From NCBI GenBank assembly GCA_020249435.1, contig JADCFQ010000023.1, forward strand, positions 62,001 to 126,000: a stretch of 64,000 nt of DNA, read 5' to 3'. Under the pieces are notes generated by a model, which saw only the letters and a list, made by a program, of their open reading frames with translations, had not been told where the DNA came from and ran no database searches. This DNA comes from Roseomonas sp. Lineage in GTDB: Bacteria; Pseudomonadota; Alphaproteobacteria; Acetobacterales; Acetobacteraceae. The position numbers and the translations under genes were made by a program. Shown here piece after piece: positions 54,633 through 62,815 of the stretch. How positions within the stretch are numbered: position 1 is the stretch's first letter; each line of letters starts with the position of its first letter.

Positions 54633-55647
54633 CGGTCACACTCATGTGCCGGGCGACGGCGGGGCGATTGCGCCGGCGGTCAATCACGAAATCATGGCCC
54701 TTGGGCTTGCGGGCAATGGCGTCATGGATCGCTTGCAACAGGGTGGCGTCATCCACGCTGGGGTCTCGCAAAAGCGCGCGGAATTCCGCCGCATCATCCT
54801 GACCCAAGCACATATAGAGCGTGCCGGTGCAGGTCAGCCGCACGCGGTTGCAGCTTTCGCAGAAATTATGCGTCATCGGCGTGATGAAGCCGATCCGCTG
54901 GCCGGTTTCCGTCACGCGCATATAGCGTGCCGGGCCACCCGTTGAGTAATGGGTGTCTTCCAGCGTCCAATTCTGCTTGAGGCGAGAGCGTACCAGCGAC
55001 AGCGGCAAATACTGATCCGTACGATCGCCGGTGATATCGCCCATCGGCATGGTCTCGATCAGGCAAAGATCAAAGCCGTGTTCGCCGCACCAGGCAATCA
55101 TGCGGTCATATTCATGCTCATTCACGCCCTTCAGCGCGACAGCATTGATCTTGATGGCAAGCCCGGCGGCCTTGGCGGCGAAAATGCCATCCAGCGTCTG
55201 TTCAATCTTGCCCCAGCGCGTGACGGCAGCGAAGGCATCCGCATCCAACGTATCAAGCGACACATTGATGCGCCGCACGCCGGCGGCAAAAAGCTCATCC
55301 GCATAGCGCACAAGCTGCGTGCCATTGGTGGTCAGCGTGAGTTCACGCAAGCCACCCGGGCCGATGCGTTGCCCCAAGCCCCGGATCAGCGACATCACAT
55401 TCTTGCGCACCAAGGGCTCGCCGCCCGTCAGCCTGATCTTGTCAACGCCGCTGGCGATGAAGGCGGCGGAGAGGCGTTCCAATTCCTCAAGCGTCAGGAT
55501 TTCCGCCTTGGGCAGGAAGGTCATGTCTTCCGCCATGCAATAGACGCAGCGCAGATCGCAGCGATCCGTCACGGAAACGCGCAAATAGGACACATGGCGC
55601 CCGAAGGGGTCCATCAGGGGCGCGGCTTGCTGAGACTGGGCGTTCAT
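54625..55647 (-). CDS. moaA: GTP 3',8-cyclase MoaA
   Basis: A 340-residue radical-SAM enzyme that starts molybdenum-cofactor synthesis by rearranging GTP. The N-terminal [4Fe-4S] motif is CDLRCVYC (Cx3Cx2C); the second cluster is in [15 protein letters not shown] (Cx2Cx13C type). [13 protein letters not shown] is the SAM-binding segment and the chain ends in the needed Gly-Gly (VTGG). Start at 55647 (MNAQSQ). moaC, moaE and others are not in this window. Confidence 0.97.
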   Translation of the reverse strand: MNAQSQQAAPLMDPFGRHVSYLRVSVTDRCDLRCVYCMAEDMTFLPKAEILTLEELERLSAAFIASGVDKIRLTGGEPLVRKNVMSLIRGLGQRIGPGGLRELTLTTNGTQLVRYADELFAAGVRRINVSLDTLDADAFAAVTRWGKIEQTLDGIFAAKAAGLAIKINAVALKGVNEHEYDRMIAWCGEHGFDLCLIETMPMGDITGDRTDQYLPLSLVRSRLKQNWTLEDTHYSTGGPARYMRVTETGQRIGFITPMTHNFCESCNRVRLTCTGTLYMCLGQDDAAEFRALLRDPSVDDATLLQAIHDAIARKPKGHDFVIDRRRNRPAVARHMSVTGG

Positions 55648-55694
55648 GAAGGGCGATTTGGGGGCGAAGCGGGGTCCGGTGCAAGACCCCTCGT

Positions 55695-56450
55695 TCAAAT
55701 GAGCAGCGCGATGGACCCAGCCCCGATCAGCACAATCAGGGCAAAGGGCCGATACCAGCTTTGCGGCACCACATGGAAAAGCCTGGCACCAATGCGCGCG
55801 CATATCACCAGGATGGGCAGCAGCACGGCGGCGCGGACCAGGGCCGCCAGATCAAACAGCCCGAGAAATAGCGGCGGGAAGACCGAAATCAGCGAAATCA
55901 CCGAAAAGAACAGGATCAGATTGGCCCGATGCGTCTTGGCCGCTTCCTTCCCCGCCAAAAGGTACAGAATAACCGGCGGCCCGGACATGCCGGTGGAGCC
56001 CTTGAGCAGGCCAGAAACCGCCCCCACCGCCATATTCAACGGTAAGGGCCGGGACCCGTTATAGCGCCAGCCCGACATCAGCAGCCCGCCGAAGACCAGC
56101 ACAAAGGCGCCAATGGCGCGGCGCAAAACCTCTCCATCCGCCGTGATCAGGATATAGGCGCCAAGGGGCGTCATCAGCGCTGCCGTGCCGCCAATCGGCA
56201 GGATGACGCGCCGGTCTGCATCCTTGAGCGCGCTCGGCAGCAATTGGATGGAAACGATCAATTCCATCAGCAGCATCACCGGCACGCCGGCCTTTGGGCC
56301 CCAGAGCACGGAATAGATCGGCGCCAGGATCACCGCCGTGCCAAAGCCGGCATAGCCGCGCATCAGGCCGGCAATGGCGGTGGCAAGGGCGGCGGCCAGC
56401 AGGCGCCAATCGGTCAGCACCGGCAGGGCAGCATTGATCAGATCGGTCAT
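55695..56450 (-). CDS. TauE/SafE-family membrane protein
   Basis: A 251-residue, eight-or-so-helix membrane protein of the sulfite exporter TauE/SafE family, which moves sulfur-containing or other organic anions. The N-terminal repeat contains [37 protein letters not shown], a hallmark; the second repeat includes [23 protein letters not shown]. The start overlaps the DUF3553 gene by 4 bp. Substrate is not clear; no taurine or sulfite genes are nearby. Confidence 0.9.
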   Translation of the reverse strand: MTDLINAALPVLTDWRLLAAALATAIAGLMRGYAGFGTAVILAPIYSVLWGPKAGVPVMLLMELIVSIQLLPSALKDADRRVILPIGGTAALMTPLGAYILITADGEVLRRAIGAFVLVFGGLLMSGWRYNGSRPLPLNMAVGAVSGLLKGSTGMSGPPVILYLLAGKEAAKTHRANLILFFSVISLISVFPPLFLGLFDLAALVRAAVLLPILVICARIGARLFHVVPQSWYRPFALIVLIGAGSIALLI

Positions 56451-56629
56451 TTGGCGGGCGGGGCCTCAATAATCAGGTCAATCAGCCGGGCATTGATCAA
56501 CACCTTGCCGGCATGCTCGAAATTGACGGTGACGCGATCTCCGGCCACGGATTGGACCTGACCCAGGCCCCAATCTGCCTCGGTCGGGTGGCGCACGCGC
56601 ATCCCAGGTTCTATCAAGGCCATCACCAT
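56447..56629 (-). CDS. DUF3553 domain-containing protein
   Basis: A 60-residue protein matching the short DUF3553 family: GMRVRHPTEADWGLGQVQSVAGDRVTVNFEHAGKV is the core, resembling a small beta-barrel (Tudor/CarD-like) found also at the end of some helicases. Function unknown. Either ATG at 56629 or 56623 could start it. It is co-transcribed with the TauE/SafE gene and divergent from the ChpT-like gene. Confidence 0.82.
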   Translation of the reverse strand: MVMALIEPGMRVRHPTEADWGLGQVQSVAGDRVTVNFEHAGKVLINARLIDLIIEAPPAK

Positions 56630-56681
56630 CCGTTGACGCTGTTAATCACTCGCTAGGCATAAGAGGATACTGTCCAAGCCC

Positions 56682-57329
56682 ATGTCGCAAGTGAACCCTG
56701 AACCTGATAGCGCCGAAGGCGCTGATTTGCATCTGCGCCTGACCCGATTGATCGGGTTGAGGCTCTGCCATGATCTGGGCGGCCTTGCCGGCACGATCGG
56801 CAATGCGCTGGAGATGCTGAATGATGCCGGGGCGGAAGCGGCGGATTTGGCGGGTGAGGCGGCAGATATGCTGCGCCGGCGCCTGCTGCTGTGGCGTTCC
56901 GTGCTGGGCAGCGGGGAAGCGCGCACCTTGGGCGCTGTGCTTTCCTTGCTGAAGGGCCAGATTGCCGGCGGGCGCGCGCATCTTGAAATCGGCGATTTGC
57001 CTGAAGAAACCGCGCTGTCTGAAACCATGGTGCCCCTTTTGTTGAGCGGGCTTTTGGTGGCGGGTGAGGCCTTGCCGCGCGGTGGCGTGGTGCGGCTTTC
57101 GGGCGATTTGCAGCGTGAGATCATGATTCTGCCGATTGGTGCCGCTGCCGCCTGGAGCCCTGTTGTGGTGCGCCATGCGGCAGGTGCTGCGTTGCCGGCC
57201 GAGATTTCGAGTCGCGATGCGCTGGCCATGTGGCTTTGCATCAGCGCGGGCGCCGCTGGCATCACCTTGAGCCTGGCTTTGCCGCCTGGTCAGGCCGCCG
57301 CCGCCTTGATTATGACAATGCCCGCCTGA
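56682..57329 (+). CDS. ChpT-like histidine phosphotransferase
   Basis: A 215-residue protein with the alphaproteobacterial ChpT plan: an N-terminal dimerisation helix bundle with the phosphorylatable His in LIGLRLCHDLGGLAGTIGNALEML (His30; compare LCSRICHDL..SPVGAI of ChpT) and a degenerate HATPase-like C-terminal domain (from about residue 85). In Caulobacter ChpT passes phosphate from CckA to CtrA and CpdR. Whether this is the CtrA-pathway protein or a partner of the adjacent Che operon is unknown; the 70-bp gap to cheA and same direction allow a common transcript. Confidence 0.75.
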   Translation: MSQVNPEPDSAEGADLHLRLTRLIGLRLCHDLGGLAGTIGNALEMLNDAGAEAADLAGEAADMLRRRLLLWRSVLGSGEARTLGAVLSLLKGQIAGGRAHLEIGDLPEETALSETMVPLLLSGLLVAGEALPRGGVVRLSGDLQREIMILPIGAAAAWSPVVVRHAAGAALPAEISSRDALAMWLCISAGAAGITLSLALPPGQAAAALIMTMPA

Positions 57330-57405
57330 ATCGTCCCCGGGCTTTACGCTTTATTCGCAAGCGCTGGCCCATAATCATCCCATACCACAGTCCCTGGGGA
57401 TGGTT

Positions 57406-59985
57406 ATGGACGATCTTCTTGCCGATTTTCTCACTGAAACCCACGAAGGCCTGAGCGCCGTAGATGAGGCGCTGCTGCGCCTTGAACGCGCCCCGGATGA
57501 TGCGCCAACCCTCGCTGAGATTTTTCGGCAGGTGCATACCATCAAGGGAACCTGCGGCTTTCTTGGCTTGTCGCGCTTGGAAAAGGTCGCGCATTCAGCG
57601 GAAACCATTCTGGGGCTTTACCGCGATGGCAGCCTGAAGGTCACGCCGCAAGGCATTACCCTGATTTTCGCCGCGGTGGATGCCATTCGGCATATCGTGC
57701 TGGAACTGGAACAGCATGGTCAGGAACCGGAAGGCGATGACAGTGCGGTGATTGCGGCTTTGGATGCCGCGGCGCGCGGCGAATCCGTCGTGCCGGCCCC
57801 AAGGCCGGAAGCCCCCGAAGTGAAGGCCGAAGCGCCGGTTGAAGCCACGCCCATCGCTGCCCCCGTCGCCGCCGCGGCGCCCCCTGCGCCGCGCGCCCCT
57901 GAAGCACCGGCCGAAGCGCAGCAGGCCGAATCGGCTACAGCGCAGCAGACGATTCGCGTTTCGGTCGAAGTGTTGGAAGATCTGATGACGCTCGTCAGTG
58001 AATTGGTGCTGACGCGCAATCAGCTCATGCAATTGGCGCGGGTTTCATCCGATAGCCAGATTTCAGTGCCCTTGCAGCGGCTTTCGCATATCACCTCCGA
58101 ATTGCAGGAAGGTGTCATGAAGACGCGCATGCAGCCAATCGGCAATGCCTGGGCCAAGCTGCCGCGCCTGGTGCGCGATCTGGCCAATGAATTGGGCAAG
58201 AAGATTGATCTGGAAATGCGCGGCGCGGATACCGAATTGGACCGCCAGGTGTTGGAACTGATCAAGGATCCGCTGACGCATATGGTGCGCAATAGCGGGG
58301 ATCATGGCTTGGAAAAGCCCGCTGATCGTCGCGCGGCAGGCAAGCCTGAAACCGGGCGCATTCTGCTGAACGCCTATCACCAGGGCGGGCATATCATCAT
58401 TGAAATCGGCGATGATGGTCGCGGCCTGCCGGTTGAGAAGATTCGCGCCAAGGTGCTGGCCCAGGGCCTCGCGACCGAAGCCGAATTGGCGCAAATGAAC
58501 GAACATGATGTGCTGCGCTTCATCTTCCGCCCCGGTTTTTCAACGGCGCAGCAAATCACCTCTGTCTCCGGCCGTGGCGTTGGGATGGATGTGGTCAAGA
58601 CGAATATCGAACGCATCGGCGGCACCATCGAACTGCGCTCCAAGGAAGGGCGCGGCACGACCTTTACCATCAAGATCCCGCTGACACTCGCCATTGTCTC
58701 CGCGCTTATCGTGCAGGCAGGCGGTGAACGCTTCGCCATTCCGCAGATTGGCGTGGTGGAGCTGGTGCGTGTGGGTGATGAACATGAAGGCAATACGCGC
58801 ATTGAAATGATCAAGGATGCGCCGGTGCTCCGCCTGCGTGATCGCTTGCTGCCCTTGGTGTCATTGTCTTCACTGTTGCGGCTGCGTGAGGCGCCGGTCG
58901 GTGGCCTCAAGGGTTATGTGGTCGTGATGCAGGTGGGCGCCAATGTCTTCGGCATTGTGGTGGACCGCGTGTTTGACACGGAAGAAATCGTGGTGAAGCC
59001 GGTAGCGCCGATCTTGCGCCACATCACCATGTTCAGCGGCAATACCATTCTGGGCGATGGCAGCGTCATCATGATCCTGGATCCGAATGGTGTGGCGCGC
59101 GGCGCGGGCATTACCGCCGAAGGCCGTGCGGAGGATCAGCAGACCGTGACTGCAACCGGCGGCATCCGTTCGGATTCCAGCACTTCCCTGCTGTTGTTCC
59201 GCGCCGGGGATCAGACGCCGAAGGCCGTGCCGCTTGGCCTGGTCGCGCGGCTTGAGGATATTCCGGTTGAGCGTATTGAAATGTCGGGCGGTACGCCGGT
59301 GGTGCAGTATCGCGGTCAATTGATGCCGATGGTGCCAATTGCCGGACATTGGGAAGCGCCCGAATCGGGCCGTCAGGCCGTGCTGGTCTTCACCGAAGGC
59401 CAGCGCAGCATGGGGCTGATGGTGGATGAAATCCTTGATGTGGTCGAAGAACCCTTGGTCATTCAGCCTGGGTCGGATCGGCTGGGCTATCTTGGCAGCG
59501 CGGTCATTTCCGAACGTGTTACGGATGTGATTGACACGGTCTATTGGCTTTCCCATGCCGGCGGCGATTGGTTCCGTGGTGATCGGAAATCATCTTCTTC
59601 CGCGCAAAAGCCGCGCCTGCTGCTGATTGATGACAGCCCCTTCTTCCGCCATCTGGTGGTGCCAGCACTTTCTGCCGCCGGCTTTGATGTGACCGCGGTG
59701 GAAAGCCCCGCCGAAGCGCTGCGTCTGCGCGATGCCGGCGTGGAATTCGAAGCGCTGATTTCCGATATTGAAATGCCGGAAATGGATGGGCTGAGCTTCG
59801 CTCGCAATGTGCGTGCATCTGGCGCCTGGATGCGCTTGCCGCTGGTTGCCCTCTCATCCCGTGCGGAGCCTGACGATGTCACGCGCGGGCGGGAAGCGGG
59901 CTTTACCGATTACGTCGCGAAATATGACCGGGATGCGCTGCTTTCTTCGCTGCGCGAATGCCTGAGCTCACCGATTGCCGCCTGA
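57406..59985 (+). CDS. cheA: Hybrid chemotaxis histidine kinase CheA with receiver domain
   Basis: An about 859-residue kinase. Numbering from the first ATG (57400): HPt domain with His46 in QVHTIKG; an Ala/Pro/Glu linker (125-183) with no recognisable P2; dimerisation helix pair (184-250); ATPase domain with HMVRNSGDHG (N box, 294-303), DDGRGL and GRGVGMDVV; a CheW-like domain (about 430-575); a second CheW-like domain (about 595-725); and a receiver (738-855) with phosphoacceptor Asp789 in SDIEMPEMDG. CheA-receiver hybrids occur in alternative Che/Frz-like systems. Asn-Ser-Gly-Asp-His replaces the common RNxxDH core, still conserving Asn and His. Start at 57406 has GGGGA upstream. No receptor gene is seen in the window. 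Confidence 0.94.
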   Translation: MDDLLADFLTETHEGLSAVDEALLRLERAPDDAPTLAEIFRQVHTIKGTCGFLGLSRLEKVAHSAETILGLYRDGSLKVTPQGITLIFAAVDAIRHIVLELEQHGQEPEGDDSAVIAALDAAARGESVVPAPRPEAPEVKAEAPVEATPIAAPVAAAAPPAPRAPEAPAEAQQAESATAQQTIRVSVEVLEDLMTLVSELVLTRNQLMQLARVSSDSQISVPLQRLSHITSELQEGVMKTRMQPIGNAWAKLPRLVRDLANELGKKIDLEMRGADTELDRQVLELIKDPLTHMVRNSGDHGLEKPADRRAAGKPETGRILLNAYHQGGHIIIEIGDDGRGLPVEKIRAKVLAQGLATEAELAQMNEHDVLRFIFRPGFSTAQQITSVSGRGVGMDVVKTNIERIGGTIELRSKEGRGTTFTIKIPLTLAIVSALIVQAGGERFAIPQIGVVELVRVGDEHEGNTRIEMIKDAPVLRLRDRLLPLVSLSSLLRLREAPVGGLKGYVVVMQVGANVFGIVVDRVFDTEEIVVKPVAPILRHITMFSGNTILGDGSVIMILDPNGVARGAGITAEGRAEDQQTVTATGGIRSDSSTSLLLFRAGDQTPKAVPLGLVARLEDIPVERIEMSGGTPVVQYRGQLMPMVPIAGHWEAPESGRQAVLVFTEGQRSMGLMVDEILDVVEEPLVIQPGSDRLGYLGSAVISERVTDVIDTVYWLSHAGGDWFRGDRKSSSSAQKPRLLLIDDSPFFRHLVVPALSAAGFDVTAVESPAEALRLRDAGVEFEALISDIEMPEMDGLSFARNVRASGAWMRLPLVALSSRAEPDDVTRGREAGFTDYVAKYDRDALLSSLRECLSSPIAA

Positions 59986-59995
59986 GGAGGGGATA

Positions 59996-60484
59996 ATGCA
60001 AAGCATCAGCGAAACCCAGCGTTCTGGCCCTGCCATTGCAGCACTTGCCCTGGCGGAGCGGGAAGATGAGGTCTTTCTTACCCTGACCGTCGCCGGGCAG
60101 ACCTGCAGCATCCCCGTGCTGCTGGTGCGCGATGTGCTGGGGCCGCAGGCCATCACGCCCATTCCGCTGGCGCCAGCGGAAGTGGCGGGTGGGCTCAATC
60201 TGCGCGGGCGCATCGTGACCGCGATTGATTTGCGCAAGCGCCTTGGCCTGCCGCAATCCGACAATGCCGACAAGGCCATGAGCGTAGTGGTCGAACAGGG
60301 GGGCGAATTATATAGCCTGATTGTTGACCAAGTGGGTGAGGTTATTCCCCTGCCATCCGCTGGCGTCTGCCCCAATCCACCAACACTCGATACACTGTGG
60401 CGTGACGTTTCGCTCAGTGTCTATCGCGAAGAAGACCGGCTGATTGTCATGCTGGATGTCGAACGTCTTCTCAATATCGGATGA
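59996..60484 (+). CDS. cheW: Chemotaxis coupling protein CheW
   Basis: A 162-residue protein linking receptors to CheA. Two SH3-like beta barrels are apparent: LTLTVAGQTCSIPVLLVRDVLGPQAITPIP and GGLNLRGRIVTAIDLRKRLGLP, then VVVEQGGELYSLIVDQVGEVIPLP, all typical of CheW. Start at 59996 has a strong GAGGAGGGG. It overlaps the next gene as ATGA. The N-terminal 25 residues are a short unconserved extension. Confidence 0.95.
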   Translation: MQSISETQRSGPAIAALALAEREDEVFLTLTVAGQTCSIPVLLVRDVLGPQAITPIPLAPAEVAGGLNLRGRIVTAIDLRKRLGLPQSDNADKAMSVVVEQGGELYSLIVDQVGEVIPLPSAGVCPNPPTLDTLWRDVSLSVYREEDRLIVMLDVERLLNIG

Positions 60485-60876
60485 TTGAAACCATGCAAAA
60501 TCGCTCCTGCCTTATCGTTGATGATAGCCCGGTGGTAAGGCGCGCCGCGCGGCGCATTGTGGAAGGCTTTGGCTTCACCGTGCGTGAAGCCAAGGACGGC
60601 GCCGAGGCGCTGGTGTCCTGCCGTACTGCCATGCCGGAAGCCGTCTTGCTGGATTGGAACATGCCGGTCATGGATGGGCTGGAATTCCTCAAGCATTGTC
60701 GCGCGGAACACGGGCCTTCGCAGCCGATTGTTGTGCTCTGCACCACGGAAGCGGGCATTGACCGCATTGTGGAAGCGCTGGCGGCCGGCGCGCAGGAATA
60801 CATCATGAAGCCTTTTGATGCCGGCATCCTGCACGATAAATTCGTCCAGGCCGGCCTGCTTTCGGATGCGGCGTGA
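60481..60876 (+). CDS. cheY: Chemotaxis response regulator CheY (single receiver)
   Basis: A 131-residue receiver domain protein. Acidic pocket DDSPVVRRAARRI, phosphoacceptor Asp in LLDWNMPVMDG, switch Thr in CTTEAG, and Lys in IMKPFDA are all present. No output domain. It probably takes phosphate from CheA; its target (flagellar motor or another system) is not known. ATGA overlap with cheW before and GTGA overlap with cheB after. Confidence 0.93.
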   Translation: MIETMQNRSCLIVDDSPVVRRAARRIVEGFGFTVREAKDGAEALVSCRTAMPEAVLLDWNMPVMDGLEFLKHCRAEHGPSQPIVVLCTTEAGIDRIVEALAAGAQEYIMKPFDAGILHDKFVQAGLLSDAA

Positions 60877-61982
60877 GTTTTCCGGCACCTGCCACCACGA
60901 CGGAACCAGTGCGCGTGATGCTGTGCGACGACAGCGCCGTGCAGCGCGGCATCATGGCGCGCATTCTGGAAACCGATCCCGGCATCAGGATTGTGCATCG
61001 CGCTGGTGATGGCCAGGCCGCGCTTTCAGCGCTCGCCGTGACCAAGCCGCAAGTCGTGCTGCTCGATCTGGAAATGCCGGTCATGGATGGCATGACAGCG
61101 ATTCCGCTGATCCTGAAGCAGGCACCAGGCACCGCGATTATTGTCGCCAGCGCATTGACGCAGCGCGGCGCGGCAGCGGCCATGGCGGCCTTGCGTGCGG
61201 GGGCAGTGGATTATGTGCCAAAGCCGCAAGGGTCGCTGGGTGGCGCTGCAAACCCTGTCTTTCGCGATGAATTGATCGCCAAGGTGCAGGGCTGGGCGCG
61301 CATGCGCCGCACGCCGGAAAGGCGACTCCGCCCACCGCCACCCGCACCGGTGATTGCGCGACCTATTTCGCGCCCCATTGGCAAACCCATGCTGCCGCCG
61401 CGGCTGCTTGCGGTCGGCAGTTCCACGGGGGGGCCGCAAGCCTTGGCGAATTTCTTCAAGCATCTGCGCCCGCTGCCGATCCCCGTTGCGATTGTGCAGC
61501 ATATGCCAGCCGGCTTCACCACCATGCTGGCCGATCATTTGGACAAGCTTGGCGTCATGCCCTGTGCCGAGGCGAAGAATGGCGAAGTGATGCAGCCCGG
61601 GCGCATTTATCTGGCGCCGGGTGATCATCATCTGACTGTGGATGCCGGTCCTGGCGATACGCTTGTTGCGCGGCTCGATACCGGGCCGCCGGTGAATTAC
61701 TGCCGGCCTGCGGTGGACCCCATGGTGCAATCCGCGTCGCGCATTTGTTCCGGGCGCGTATTGGCGGTGATCCTGACCGGCATGGGTCAGGATGGGCTGG
61801 AAGGCTGCCGCAGCCTGGTTGCCAAGGGTGGCGCGGTTTTCGCGCAGGATGAAGCAAGTTCTGTGGTCTGGGGCATGCCGGGGGCGGTTTCGCGCGCCGG
61901 TATCGCCAGCCTGCAATCACCGCCGGAAGTTCTGGCGGCACGGGTTCTCGAAATCTTCAAATTGCCGGGTGCAAAAACATGA
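60873..61982 (+). CDS. cheB: Protein-glutamate methylesterase/glutaminase CheB
   Basis: A 369-residue enzyme for receptor adaptation, starting with GTG. The receiver (1-125) has Asp19-20 and phosphoacceptor Asp65 (VVLLDLEMPVMDG). A Pro/Arg-rich linker (145-172) leads to the methylesterase domain with catalytic Ser184 in VGSSTGGPQ, His210 in IVQHMPAGF and Asp307 in ILTGMGQDG. Complete and unbroken. It overlaps cheR by 4 bp. Confidence 0.96.
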   Translation: MSFPAPATTTEPVRVMLCDDSAVQRGIMARILETDPGIRIVHRAGDGQAALSALAVTKPQVVLLDLEMPVMDGMTAIPLILKQAPGTAIIVASALTQRGAAAAMAALRAGAVDYVPKPQGSLGGAANPVFRDELIAKVQGWARMRRTPERRLRPPPPAPVIARPISRPIGKPMLPPRLLAVGSSTGGPQALANFFKHLRPLPIPVAIVQHMPAGFTTMLADHLDKLGVMPCAEAKNGEVMQPGRIYLAPGDHHLTVDAGPGDTLVARLDTGPPVNYCRPAVDPMVQSASRICSGRVLAVILTGMGQDGLEGCRSLVAKGGAVFAQDEASSVVWGMPGAVSRAGIASLQSPPEVLAARVLEIFKLPGAKT

Positions 61983-62806
61983 CCCCTGAATCCTTTCAAT
62001 TCCTCACCGGTCTCGTGAAGGCGCGTTCTGGTATCGTGCTGAATACGGATAAGGCCTATATGCTGGATACGCGCCTTGCGCCGATCCTGAAGCGGGAAAG
62101 GCTGGTGTCCTTGGATGCGCTTGCCGGGCGGTTGCGCAATGCGCCGTCACTGCCGCTCGCGACCGAGGTTGTGGAAGCGCTGACCACCAATGAAAGCTCC
62201 TTCTTTCGTGATGGCCGACCCTTTGAGCATTTGCGCCTTGTATTGCCTAAGCTCGCCGCAGCGCGCCCGGCGGGGCAGGCTTTGCGCATTTGGTCGGCGG
62301 CTGCTTCCACGGGGCAGGAAGCCTATTCGGTTGCGATGATCATCAATGAATTGGGGTCAGTACTGGGGGGGCGGCGCGTGGAAATCGTGGGTACGGATTT
62401 GTCCCGCGATGTGCTGGCGCGCGCGCAGGAAGGCTTGTTTTCGCAATTCGAAGTGCAGCGCGGCTTGCCGGTGCAATTGCTCGTGAAATACTTCAAGCCG
62501 GATTCGGGGCGTTGGCGCATTTCCGATGGGCTGCGCAGCATGGTGCGCTGGCAATGCTTCAACCTGCTGGAAAGCCCGGCCATTCTGGGCCGCTTCGACA
62601 TCATCTTCTGCCGCAATGTGCTGATCTATTTCGATTCCGCCACCAAGACTCAGGTGCTGGCCAATATTGCCAATCAATTGCAGCCGGATGGCTATGTCTA
62701 TCTGGGCGGCGCGGAGACTGTGCTTGGCCTCACCACGCGGCTGGTGCCAAGCTCGGGCGAGCGCGGCGCTTATGAATTGATGCGGACGGCGGCGAAAGCG
62801 AGCTGA
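61979..62806 (+). CDS. cheR: Chemotaxis protein methyltransferase CheR
   Basis: A 275-residue SAM-dependent enzyme that methylates receptor Glu residues. An N-terminal helical domain (ESFQFLTGLVKARSGIVL) precedes the Rossmann domain: RIWSAAASTGQEAYSVAMI (SAM-binding), VGTDLSRDVLARAQEG, FDIIFCRNVLIYFD. TNESSFFRD is the conserved N-terminal loop. Last gene of the Che operon; converges with tldD. Confidence 0.96.
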   Translation: MTPESFQFLTGLVKARSGIVLNTDKAYMLDTRLAPILKRERLVSLDALAGRLRNAPSLPLATEVVEALTTNESSFFRDGRPFEHLRLVLPKLAAARPAGQALRIWSAAASTGQEAYSVAMIINELGSVLGGRRVEIVGTDLSRDVLARAQEGLFSQFEVQRGLPVQLLVKYFKPDSGRWRISDGLRSMVRWQCFNLLESPAILGRFDIIFCRNVLIYFDSATKTQVLANIANQLQPDGYVYLGGAETVLGLTTRLVPSSGERGAYELMRTAAKAS

Positions 62807-62815
62807 AGGCGGGAA

